Part shown: one piece after another, positions 6,788-13,468 of the stretch | How positions within the stretch are numbered: position 1 is the stretch's first letter | Layout: every line of letters begins with the position of its first letter | DNA from: Eubacterium sp. CAG:786 | Lineage (GTDB): Bacteria > Bacillota > Clostridia > Oscillospirales > Ruminococcaceae | DNA: 14,736 nt | Assembly: GCA_000432175.1 (NCBI GenBank) | Contig: HF989522.1 | Span: forward strand, 21,107-35,842 | Direction of reading: 5' to 3' | Notes under the pieces: model-generated | Seen by the model: only the letters and a program-made list of their open reading frames with translations | Database searches by the model: none | What the model was told of the DNA's origin: nothing | Position numbers and translations under genes: made by a program

Positions 6788-7971
6788 GCCTTGCGCTCTC
6801 CGGAAAGGTTCTTTGTGATGAGCTCGCAGCGCTGCTTTACACAGTCAGCAGAGCGCAGCGGGTCTGAGGGAGTGTTGAAGGTATAGTCCATAAGCTGCTC
6901 GATAGTGGTGGAAGCCACGTGCAGTCTTGTATCAGAGGAAGCGTAGTAGATATAAACGCTGCCGTCCTCGCGCACGATGGCGCCGTTTGTGAATGCAACG
7001 TTGGAAACGTCGCCCACGCGCTCGATACCATGCGGAGCGATAAACAGACCGGAGGGACTTGCGATGAGTTTGGAGGGGTCGTTCAGGTCAGTTGCGAACA
7101 CGTAAATGACGTAACGCAGACCTGCAGCGGTGTTTCTTACGCCGTGCGCGATGTGTATCCAGCCCTTGGGGGTCTTTATCGGTACTGCGCCCGCGCCGTT
7201 CTTTACCTCGGTGATGGTGTGGTAAACTCTCGGGGAGATAACTACCTCGTCGGTGCAGAGGACGGGGTCAGTGATGTCCTTGCACAGCGCGAAGCACACG
7301 CCTCCGCCTGAACCGGTGGAGATGAAGTCGTCCTGCGGACGGGTGTAGAATGCGTACATTCCGTTGACGAATTCGGGGTGAAGCACGACGTTTCTCTGCT
7401 GCGGGGACTTGGAGATGAGATTGGGCAGGCGCTCCCATGTAACGAGGTCCTTTGTGCGGACGATGCCAGCCTGTGCAGTCGCAGCGGAGAGGTCGGGGTT
7501 TTCCTTGTCCTTGCTCTCGGAGCAGAATACACCGTATATCCAGCCGTCCTCGTGCTGGGTCAGGCGCATGTCGTATACGTTGGTCTCCTCGGGGCAGGTG
7601 TCCGGCAGAACTACGGGGTAATCGCGGAAGCGGAAGCCCTCTGTAGGCTTGTCGCTCTCTGCAACGGCAAAGAAGGACTTTCTATCAGCGCCCTCTACGC
7701 GTGCCACCAGGCAGTACTTTCCGTTGAGATAAATGGCGCCGGAGTTCATCACCGCGTTGACGCCAAGGCGCTCCATGAGGTTGGGATTGTCGTTGTAGGA
7801 CAGGTCGTAGCGCCAGATGATAGGCGCATGTGCCGCGGTGAGCACGGGGTTCTGATATCTGGTGTAGATACCGTTGTAGAAATCAGAAGCGGGGTTGGGG
7901 CGCCTGATAAGCTCCTCCTGCTCTCTTTCAAGCTTTAAAAGGCGCGCGTTGAATTCTTCTTTAGTCAGCAT
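6784..7971 (-). CDS. GH130_1 mannosylglucose phosphorylase
   Basis: A 395-residue cytosolic enzyme, the usual size for the family. It is predicted to phosphorolyse 4-O-beta-D-mannosyl-D-glucose to mannose-1-phosphate and glucose, the last step of the intracellular beta-mannan route. The five-bladed propeller signatures are present: NAVMNSGAIYLNGKYCLVAR (72-91), NVYDMRLTQHEDGWIYGVFC (131-150, with Asp134 the likely catalytic acid), AGIVRTKDLVTWERLP (168-183), RNVVLHPEFVNGMYAFYTRP (193-212) and a GSGGG loop (220-224). The stretch YDMRLTQHEDGWIYGVFC is characteristic of subfamily GH130_1. The cellobiose 2-epimerase that makes its substrate is not in this window. I chose the ATG at 7971, which has AAAGGA 8 nt upstream. 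A longer frame up to 8079 would run across the promoter. First gene of the cluster. Confidence 0.92.
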   Translation of the reverse strand: MLTKEEFNARLLKLEREQEELIRRPNPASDFYNGIYTRYQNPVLTAAHAPIIWRYDLSYNDNPNLMERLGVNAVMNSGAIYLNGKYCLVARVEGADRKSFFAVAESDKPTEGFRFRDYPVVLPDTCPEETNVYDMRLTQHEDGWIYGVFCSESKDKENPDLSAATAQAGIVRTKDLVTWERLPNLISKSPQQRNVVLHPEFVNGMYAFYTRPQDDFISTGSGGGVCFALCKDITDPVLCTDEVVISPRVYHTITEVKNGAGAVPIKTPKGWIHIAHGVRNTAAGLRYVIYVFATDLNDPSKLIASPSGLFIAPHGIERVGDVSNVAFTNGAIVREDGSVYIYYASSDTRLHVASTTIEQLMDYTFNTPSDPLRSADCVKQRCELITKNLSGERKA

Positions 7972-8038
7972 AATTATTTTCCTTTCTGTCCGGGCGTGGA
8001 TAATGAAGTCCCAGCTTGTAAAATCAATATACTTTTTT

Positions 8039-8067
8039 ATTATAGCATACTTTTTTGAATATTTCAA
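8039..8067 (-). promoter_or_regulatory. SigA-type promoter of the minus-strand cluster
   Basis: Read on the minus strand: TTGAAA (8062-8067), a 17-nt spacer, then TATAAT (8039-8044) preceded by TGC, an extended -10. The leader to the GH130 start is about 60 nt. The decamer ATACTTTTTT occurs at 8029-8038 and 8047-8056, flanking the -10 box, which might be an operator. Confidence 0.8.
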
Positions 8068-8069
8068 GG

Positions 8070-8098
8070 TTGACAGCAAAGAAAATTCGATATATAAT
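8070..8098 (+). promoter_or_regulatory. Consensus SigA promoter of the yfcE-whiA pair
   Basis: TTGACA (8070-8075), a 17-nt spacer and TATAAT (8093-8098): both boxes match consensus exactly. It lies back-to-back with the minus-strand promoter, with only 2 bp between the two -35 boxes. The leader before the yfcE start is about 50 nt. Confidence 0.88.
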
Positions 8099-8155
8099 AA
8101 GGCTATCTACAGCTATACACACGAAACGGCATTATTTGTAAAAGGAATGATACAC

Positions 8156-8701
8156 ATGAAACTAATGTTTGCGTCTGATATACACGGTTCTGCGCTTTTC
8201 TGCGAAAGAATGCTGGAGGCTTTCCACCGCGAGGGAGCCGAGCGCCTCTGCCTTCTTGGGGATATTCTCTACCATGGGCCGCGCAACGACCTGCCGGAGG
8301 GTCACGCACCGAAAAAGGTGATAGCGCTGCTCAATCCCATGAAGAACCAGCTGCTGTGCGTGCGCGGAAACTGCGACACCGAGGTGGACCAGATGGTGCT
8401 GGAATTCCCGGTGCTGGCTGACTATGCGCTGATCTACGACCAGGGGAGATGTTTCTATCTCACCCACGGACACCATTTCAACCCGGATAATCTCCCCCCG
8501 CTGTGCAAGGGAGATGTGCTGATAAACGGGCACACCCATGTTTTCAGGGCAGAATACGTAAACGGGATACACTGCCTCAACGACGGCTCGGTATCTCTCC
8601 CGAAAGAGTGGAAGCCACGCAGCTACATGATATACGAGGACAGAACATTCACGATAAAGCAGCTGGAAAGCGGTGAGCCTCTCCTGACCTACAGCCTGTG
8701 A
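8156..8701 (+). CDS. yfcE: YfcE-type metallophosphoesterase
   Basis: A 181-residue cytosolic phosphodiesterase of the YfcE/MJ0936 family, close to the 184 residues of E. coli YfcE. The di-metal site motifs are all present: ASDIHG (Asp8, His10), LLGDI (Asp36), VRGNCD (Asn72), LTHGHH (His104) and INGHTHV (His126, His128). Family members hydrolyse artificial phosphodiesters and need Mn-type divalent metals, and their natural substrate is not settled. I start at the ATG at 8156, with AAAGGA at 8141-8146. The frame is open upstream, but it crosses the promoter, and the ATG at 8147 is too close to the ribosome binding site. The next gene, whiA, follows after 11 bp and should be co-transcribed. Confidence 0.93.
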   Translation: MKLMFASDIHGSALFCERMLEAFHREGAERLCLLGDILYHGPRNDLPEGHAPKKVIALLNPMKNQLLCVRGNCDTEVDQMVLEFPVLADYALIYDQGRCFYLTHGHHFNPDNLPPLCKGDVLINGHTHVFRAEYVNGIHCLNDGSVSLPKEWKPRSYMIYEDRTFTIKQLESGEPLLTYSL

Positions 8702-8712
8702 CGGAGGTATAA

Positions 8713-9615
8713 ATGTCATTCAGTTCAGATATCAGGGCAGAGTTGTGCGATGTGCACAATCTCCCGCAGGAACAGGCTGCAGCGGTGCTTTACGGGATAA
8801 TGTACGCTTCCCGCGGGGAGAGCGGCAGACCGGTGATACAGACCGAGAACACCGAACTCATGAACGCTGCGCTGGAACTCATGAAAATGGTGTTCCCCGG
8901 GGTACATTCCGAGATAGTGCGGCTGGTGAAGAGCAGCGGCTCGCTGTACACCCTCAAGATAAAGAGCGGCTGGGAACAGATAGCGGAACGCTTCGGCAGC
9001 ATGGACGAAATAAGCAGCCGTGCCGTCCCCGGGGGGGACGAGTGCAGCGGTGCATTCCTTCGGGGAGTGTTCATCAGCTGCGGCTCAGTCACCGACCCCA
9101 ACAAGGAATATCACCTGGAGATAGTCCTGCCGGAAAGCGAACGCAGCGCGGCGCTGCTGGAATTCATCATCGAACACGGCATGGCTATGAAAGAAACGCG
9201 GCGCGGCAGGGCCAAGCGCAGCGTTATCTATGCAAAGGAAAGCGAACTTATAGAGGACTTCCTGACCTACATAGGCGCCGCGAATCACTCTATGGAAATA
9301 ATGCAGGTGAAGATAGTCAAGGACTTCCGCAACCGCGTCAACCGTTCGGTGAACTGCGAAAGCGCGAACCTCGACAAGACCGTTGCAGCTTCCAACAGGA
9401 GCGCCGACGATATCCGGCTGATATTCGACACCCTGGGCGAGGGCAGCCTGTCGCCGGAGCTACTGCAGACCGCAAGGCTGCGGCTTGAAAACCCGGAACT
9501 CTCGCTGTCGGAGCTGTGCGAGATGTTCCCCGCGCCGATAACGAGAAGCGGGCTGAACCACCGGCTGAAAAAGCTGTCGAAGATGGCTGACGAGATACGC
9601 GGCGCACATATATAA
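8713..9615 (+). CDS. whiA: DNA-binding protein WhiA
   Basis: A 300-residue WhiA homologue, normal length being about 300-320. It has the catalytically dead LAGLIDADG-type homing-endonuclease fold (CSGAFLRGVFISCGSVTDP at 111-129, YHLEIVLPES) joined to a C-terminal helix-turn-helix. The most conserved stretch is RNRVNRSVNCESANL (206-220). The helix-turn-helix region is near 263-295 (LSLSELCEMFPAPITRSGLN, then HRLKKL). In Gram-positive bacteria WhiA regulates sporulation-associated septation (Streptomyces) or affects cell division and chromosome segregation (Bacillus). It is usually the last gene of a rapZ-mgfK-whiA cluster. Here it follows a phosphodiesterase gene. GGAGG at 8703-8707, 5 nt before the ATG, supports the start. 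Confidence 0.96.
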   Translation: MSFSSDIRAELCDVHNLPQEQAAAVLYGIMYASRGESGRPVIQTENTELMNAALELMKMVFPGVHSEIVRLVKSSGSLYTLKIKSGWEQIAERFGSMDEISSRAVPGGDECSGAFLRGVFISCGSVTDPNKEYHLEIVLPESERSAALLEFIIEHGMAMKETRRGRAKRSVIYAKESELIEDFLTYIGAANHSMEIMQVKIVKDFRNRVNRSVNCESANLDKTVAASNRSADDIRLIFDTLGEGSLSPELLQTARLRLENPELSLSELCEMFPAPITRSGLNHRLKKLSKMADEIRGAHI

Positions 9616-9686
9616 GGTCACCTCTAAACAACAGGGACTGTAAATCAGACCTTTAAACTGCCGAAAATTCGTCACGACAGAAAGTT

Positions 9687-9772
9687 TTATAGAAGCAGCG
9701 GGGGAAAACAAAAATTTTCCCCCGCGCCTGTAATGCTTTGAAATCGTTGAATTTTCTCCGTCTGCAAAGGCT
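9687..9772 (-). repeat. Dispersed intergenic repeat A, copy 2 (inverted)
   Basis: This is the reverse-oriented partner of 424-509, 70 of 86 positions identical. Differences cluster in the spacer before the hairpin (5 of 10 positions), while the hairpin stem and the CTTCTATAA end are almost unchanged. It lies downstream of whiA, antisense to it. The first copy lies downstream of its gene in the sense direction. Confidence 0.75.
9698..9725. terminator. Terminator hairpin downstream of whiA
   Basis: An 11-bp perfect stem, GCGGGGGAAAA (9698-9708) with TTTTCCCCCGC (9715-9725), has a 6-nt loop. The A and T tracts are inside the stem, as in the hairpin at 466-503. It should end the yfcE-whiA transcript and may work on both strands. 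It is carried by repeat A. Confidence 0.7.
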
Positions 9773-9804
9773 AAACTCGCCTGGCTGTCGCGCAGATTTT
9801 ACAG

Positions 9805-9851
9805 GACAGCACCGCACAAAGACCATTTGTTGGATTTTGTGCGATATTGCC
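9805..9851. repeat. Short inverted repeat related to the ends of element B
   Basis: GACAGCACCGCACAAA (9805-9820) is partly complementary to TTTGTGCGATATTGCC (9836-9851), with a perfect 8-bp core. Read on the minus strand, the right arm (GGCAATATCGCACAA) closely resembles the terminus of the 562-741 element (GGCAATACCGCATAA). It is probably a deleted relative or relic, lying next to repeat A copy 2. No gene is seen in the rest of 9616-9963 apart from the promoter at its end. Confidence 0.55.
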
Positions 9852-9880
9852 ATAGCCAATATTTTTCACACACTTTTCTT

Positions 9881-9909
9881 TTGACAAAAGCCGTGTTTTG
9901 TGCTACAAT
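9881..9909 (+). promoter_or_regulatory. Extended -10 SigA promoter of the PPT-FrhB gene
   Basis: TTGACA (9881-9886), a 17-nt spacer and TACAAT (9904-9909), preceded by TGC as in extended -10 promoters. The predicted start is near 9916, giving a leader of about 48 nt. AAAGGA lies 10 nt before the ATG at 9964. Confidence 0.85.
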
Positions 9910-9963
9910 AATAATGTATTTTTATGTCCTGTAAAAAAATAAAAAGCAAAGGAAGCGCAGATA

Positions 9964-12309
9964 ATGAAACCGATAAACATCGCAATAACCGCAGCATGTT
10001 TCAGCGGAAACAAGGGCGCTGCGGCAATGCTGCAGAGTTCCATAAAGCAGCTGAAGGAACGCTACGGTGAAAAGCTCAATATATTCCTGATGTCCACCTA
10101 CCCCAGGGCAGACAGGAAGCTGATAAAGGAAATGCCCGAAAAATACGACTTCATCAAGGTCGTCAGCACAAAGCCTGAACGCCTGCTGTTCATCGCGTTC
10201 CCGCTGGCGATACTGTACAGCTTTCTGAGGTACATTCCCCCGTTCCGCAAGGTGCTGCAGATGAACAAGATAATCAAGGCGTATTCCCAGTGTGATATAG
10301 TCATCGACGAGGCGGGAATTTCGTTCGTTGACAGCCGTGGGTTCGTCATGAATACATACGCGTTCGTATGCGCCGCCGTGCCCATGCTGTGCGGTGTGCC
10401 GGTGGTGAAGTATTCCCAGGCGCTGGGTACGTTCAGGAACGGCTGGAACAAGTTCCTTGCAAAGTGGATACTCCCCAAGATAAAGCTGATATGCGCCCGC
10501 GGAAAGATAACCCAGGAAAACCTCGCAGGCATTGGCGTCACCAAAAACGTGAAACTCTGCGCGGACGGCGCATTCTCAATGCCCGACAGCGAATATTATA
10601 CCGAAAAGGTGCAGACACTGTGCGATGAAAGCCCGTTCTTCCACAAGAGGGTGGTGGCGCTGTCCGTCAGCAGCGTCGTACAGGGGAAATGCGCGAAGAT
10701 GGGCAAGGATTACCGCGGGTGCATGGTGCAGTTCGTGAACTGGCTCAACGAGCAGGATTACAACGTGCTGCTCATCGCCAACGCCGCAAGGGAGGGCAGC
10801 GAGAAGCCCCGCAACAACGACCTCATCATCTGCAGCGAGGTCTACAACGCAGTACGCGACAAGACAAAGGTCATGTGGGACCCGCGCGAAATGGCGCCCG
10901 AGGAAATACGCGAACTGCTGGCGCACAGCGAAGTGCTGGTAGCGTCGCGCTTCCACGCGATGATAGGCGCGCTGGAAAAGTGCACCCCCGTGCTGCTTAT
11001 AGGCTGGAGCCACAAGTACAAGGAAGTCCTCGACATGTTCGGGCTTGGCGAATACGCGGTGGATTTCTCCGCGCTTGAACTCGACCAGCTCAAGATAAAG
11101 TTCATGAGCTTCATGCAGGACAGCCGCAATATCCGCGAAAAGATATCCGAGAACCTGCCGGAAGTCCTTGAAAGCAGCCGCGACAATATCCGCTTCATAA
11201 GCGAAGAGATAGACAAAGTCTACGCAAAGCCGAAAAAGGTCAAGCTGCTGGACTTCAACCGTCCGGAATTCTACATGGGAGAGCACCTCTGCGCCAGAAT
11301 GGGCTACGCGGCTGACGAGAATATCCGCGCGAATGCCGCTTCCGGCGGAATGGTGACCGCTCTGCTGTGCCACATGCTCGAAAAGGGCGAGATAGACGGC
11401 GCGTGGGTGACAAGGAGCGAAATAAAGGACGGCAAGCTCGGCTACAAGACGTTCATTGCGACCACAAAGCAGGAACTTATGGAAAGTTCATCGTCGGTAT
11501 ACATGCACATGCCGCTGATGAAGCACGTCGATATGCTGCGCGAGTTCGACGGAAAACTGGCCGTGGTGCTGGTTCCCTGCCAGATGAGGGCGTTCACCGC
11601 TATGCTGGAGCGCGAGCCTGCGCTGAAAGAAAAGATCGTGCTCAGGCTCGGACTTTACTGCAGCGGCAGCCACAATGAGAATGCAACGTTAGTCCCGCTG
11701 AAAAAGAAGAAGATACCGCTTGACGGCGCAAAACGGCTGTATTACCGCCGCGGCCACTGGAGAGGACTTTCCACCGTGCAGTACGAGGACGGCAGCGAGC
11801 GCACCCTCAGCTACCCCAAGACTATCTGCGCATACAAGAACGCATATTTCTTCAGCCGCGAGAGCTGCATGGTCTGCCAGGATCACTACTGCAACACAGC
11901 GGATATCAGCTTCGGCGACATCTGGCTGAAAGAAATGAAAAAGAACCCGATAAAGCACACCAGCTGCGTTATCCGTAACGAACGCGCAATGAAAGCGTTC
12001 CAGTCCGCGGTGGACGACGGCGCAATAATCGCTTCGAGAATAGACGACAGCAAGATGCTCCGCAGCCAGAAGCGCGCGCTGGTGTTCAAGTTCAACTGCG
12101 CAAAGGCAAAGCAGGAGATGTTCGAAAAAATGGGCAAGAAGCTCAACGTGGACGTTTCCGGCAAATGCAGATGGAACCACCGCCTTGCTTTCAGACTCGG
12201 CTGGCGCAACATGAAATTCAGCCAGGAAAAGCTGGCGCGCCTGGAAAAGATGCCGACGTGGTTCATATATTATTACATGTGCTTCATCAGAGTTCTGCTG
12301 AGCTTCTGA
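9964..12309 (+). CDS. Polysaccharide pyruvyl transferase fused to an FrhB-like domain
   Basis: A 781-residue two-domain protein. Residues 1-380 fit the polysaccharide pyruvyl transferase family (CsaB/WcaK type): SGNKGAAAML (14-23), DIVIDEAGISFVDSRG (111-126), KLICARGKITQENLAGIGV (174-192), VASRFHAMIGALEK (326-339) and GWSHKYKEVL (347-356). These enzymes add pyruvate ketals to surface sugars, using phosphoenolpyruvate. Residues 440-700 fit the F420 hydrogenase/dehydrogenase beta-subunit (FrhB) C-terminal family: NAASGGMVTALLCHMLEKG (457-475), VLVPCQMRA (535-543) and CMVCQDHYCNTADISFGDIW (635-654, with three cysteines). The N-terminal ferredoxin-like cysteine cluster of many FrhB relatives is missing. 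FrhB-like proteins next to pyruvyl transferases are common in bacterial glycan loci and are probably not F420 enzymes. The membrane-protein gene follows after 13 bp. The pyruvylated substrate cannot be read from sequence. Confidence 0.88.
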   Translation: MKPINIAITAACFSGNKGAAAMLQSSIKQLKERYGEKLNIFLMSTYPRADRKLIKEMPEKYDFIKVVSTKPERLLFIAFPLAILYSFLRYIPPFRKVLQMNKIIKAYSQCDIVIDEAGISFVDSRGFVMNTYAFVCAAVPMLCGVPVVKYSQALGTFRNGWNKFLAKWILPKIKLICARGKITQENLAGIGVTKNVKLCADGAFSMPDSEYYTEKVQTLCDESPFFHKRVVALSVSSVVQGKCAKMGKDYRGCMVQFVNWLNEQDYNVLLIANAAREGSEKPRNNDLIICSEVYNAVRDKTKVMWDPREMAPEEIRELLAHSEVLVASRFHAMIGALEKCTPVLLIGWSHKYKEVLDMFGLGEYAVDFSALELDQLKIKFMSFMQDSRNIREKISENLPEVLESSRDNIRFISEEIDKVYAKPKKVKLLDFNRPEFYMGEHLCARMGYAADENIRANAASGGMVTALLCHMLEKGEIDGAWVTRSEIKDGKLGYKTFIATTKQELMESSSSVYMHMPLMKHVDMLREFDGKLAVVLVPCQMRAFTAMLEREPALKEKIVLRLGLYCSGSHNENATLVPLKKKKIPLDGAKRLYYRRGHWRGLSTVQYEDGSERTLSYPKTICAYKNAYFFSRESCMVCQDHYCNTADISFGDIWLKEMKKNPIKHTSCVIRNERAMKAFQSAVDDGAIIASRIDDSKMLRSQKRALVFKFNCAKAKQEMFEKMGKKLNVDVSGKCRWNHRLAFRLGWRNMKFSQEKLARLEKMPTWFIYYYMCFIRVLLSF

Positions 12310-12322
12310 CCGGGAGAAAAGT

Positions 12323-13306
12323 ATGAAAAAGCCTGACAAGAAAACAATACTCAAGGCACTGAAGATACTGTTCGGCGTGCTGGTCGTGGTGTTCCTCGCA
12401 TGGTACTTCTGGAAGAACTGGGACGACTTCTCCGAAAAGATAATGAACGTGAACATGGGCGTGTTCGTGTTCTCAATGCTGTTCTATTTCATCTATAAGA
12501 TAACCCTTGCGTCGCTGTGGCACTACATCACAAAGCTCAACGGCTGCGCGATAAAGTACGAAAAGGCGGTCACCAGCTACCTCTATTCCATTCTGGGCAA
12601 GTATATTCCCGGCAAGGTGTTCATGCTTGCCGCGCGCCTTACCTACTACAAGGAAGAGGACGCTCCGCTGTCAAAAGTGACGGTGTGCTTCTTCATCGAG
12701 AATGTCTGCACGCTCCTGGGCGCTGCGATGCTGTTCATCGTGTCGCTGCTGTTCTTCCCCAATGAACTGCTGGAGAACTACAAGTGGCTCACCATTGCGC
12801 TCATCGTGGTGTTCTTCGTGTGCATTCACCCGAAGATAATCAACTTCTTCCTCGGCATTCTGGGCAAGATATTCAAGAAAGACCTTAAGATACCGATTAA
12901 GTATTCCCAGATGCTTAAAGTCGTCCTGCTGTTCATCGGCAACTGGCTGATAGTCGGCGTGGGTTTCTTTATCCTGACGAAATCCATCTACCCCGCTGTG
13001 GAATACTCCGAACTGCTGTTCTGCGCGGGTATCTGGGGAGTTTCCGCTATCATGGGCATTCTCGCGATATTCGCGCCGTCCGGTCTGGGCGTGCGCGAGG
13101 GCATAATCGTCGCGGGACTTCTCCTGATCATGCCCAAGGAGGACGCAATGGTGGTTTCCGTCGTGTCAAGACTGTGGCAGACTATCCCGGAGCTGATACT
13201 GGTGGCGCTGGCGTTCATCTGGTCGCGTATACGCAATATGTCGAAGATACGTCTGAAAAAGAACGCTTCCGAAACCGGGGAACTTCCGGACAAAACAGAA
13301 AAATGA
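12323..13306 (+). CDS. LPG-synthase-TM/UPF0104 family integral membrane protein
   Basis: A 327-residue polytopic membrane protein with about eight hydrophobic segments (near 12-30, 45-65, 120-146, 154-170, 198-220, 229-250, 257-272 and 285-302). The family signatures are LGKYIPGKVF (91-100) and APSGLGVREG (251-260), both typical of the lysylphosphatidylglycerol synthase transmembrane (UPF0104/AglD) family. There is no C-terminal aminoacyl-transferase domain, so it is not a full MprF. Members of this size occur in cell-surface glycan loci and are thought to act as flippases or glycolipid-linked transport or modification components. It lies 13 bp after the PPT-FrhB gene with a GGGAG site, so the pair is very likely one operon. 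The C-terminus is a charged cytoplasmic tail (LKKNASETGELPDKTEK). Confidence 0.88.
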   Translation: MKKPDKKTILKALKILFGVLVVVFLAWYFWKNWDDFSEKIMNVNMGVFVFSMLFYFIYKITLASLWHYITKLNGCAIKYEKAVTSYLYSILGKYIPGKVFMLAARLTYYKEEDAPLSKVTVCFFIENVCTLLGAAMLFIVSLLFFPNELLENYKWLTIALIVVFFVCIHPKIINFFLGILGKIFKKDLKIPIKYSQMLKVVLLFIGNWLIVGVGFFILTKSIYPAVEYSELLFCAGIWGVSAIMGILAIFAPSGLGVREGIIVAGLLLIMPKEDAMVVSVVSRLWQTIPELILVALAFIWSRIRNMSKIRLKKNASETGELPDKTEK

Positions 13307-13310
13307 ACAC

Positions 13311-13346
13311 TGGGCGATGTTCCCCTTTAACGGGTAATATCGCCCA
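13311..13346. terminator. Hairpin after the membrane-protein gene
   Basis: TGGGCGAT (13311-13318) pairs with ATCGCCCA (13339-13346). The stem continues inward with a G.U, two A:T pairs, one mismatch and three C:G pairs to a TTTAAC loop, 15 positions in all. It starts 4 bp after the stop codon. There is no U tract downstream (TACTTAAGG), so it may be a weak terminator or a 3'-end stabiliser. Confidence 0.55.
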
Positions 13347-13349
13347 TAC

Positions 13350-13446
13350 TTAAGGAAACGCTGAATAAATCAAATTCGCCCCGTTCAAACGCGCATACTC
13401 ACGCGGCTGAATTTGATACGCTTCGCTTTATTCAGCGTGTCCTTAA
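13350..13446. repeat. 97-bp TTAA-ended inverted-repeat element (element C)
   Basis: The terminal inverted repeats are 13350-13369 and 13427-13446, identical at 19 of 20 positions and starting TTAAGGAAACGC. A second inverted pair, TCAAATTC/GAATTTGA (13370-13377 and 13409-13416), lies inside. The right arm carries a 10-bp insertion (TACGCTTCGC) relative to the left. The ends share TTAAGG with the 562-741 element, but the rest differs. It ends 22 bp before the cca start and would form a long hairpin in the cca leader if transcription comes from upstream. Confidence 0.7.
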
Positions 13447-13468
13447 CGAAACATTGGAGGTGGACCGG

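Noticed and set aside
7972..8079. 36-residue N-terminal extension of the GH130 frame
   Set aside because: It would cover the -10 and -35 boxes of the gene's own promoter; the ATG at 7971 has a good ribosome binding site.
7895..8155. N-terminal extension of the YfcE frame
   Set aside because: It overlaps the GH130 start and both promoters; the family start MKLMFASDIHG fits the ATG at 8156.
8745..9488. 247-codon plus-strand frame inside whiA
   Set aside because: Out-of-frame shadow of whiA, rich in Arg, Gly and Gln, with no family resemblance.
9653..9859. 68-codon minus-strand frame downstream of whiA
   Set aside because: It lies wholly in repeat A and the neighbouring inverted repeat, so it is a repeat-derived open frame rather than a gene.
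10576..11373. 265-codon minus-strand frame within the PPT-FrhB gene, and a similar 255-codon one at 11689-12456
   Set aside because: Antisense to strongly conserved domain motifs, with no promoter or ribosome binding site seen, and His/Val/Ala-rich composition typical of shadows.
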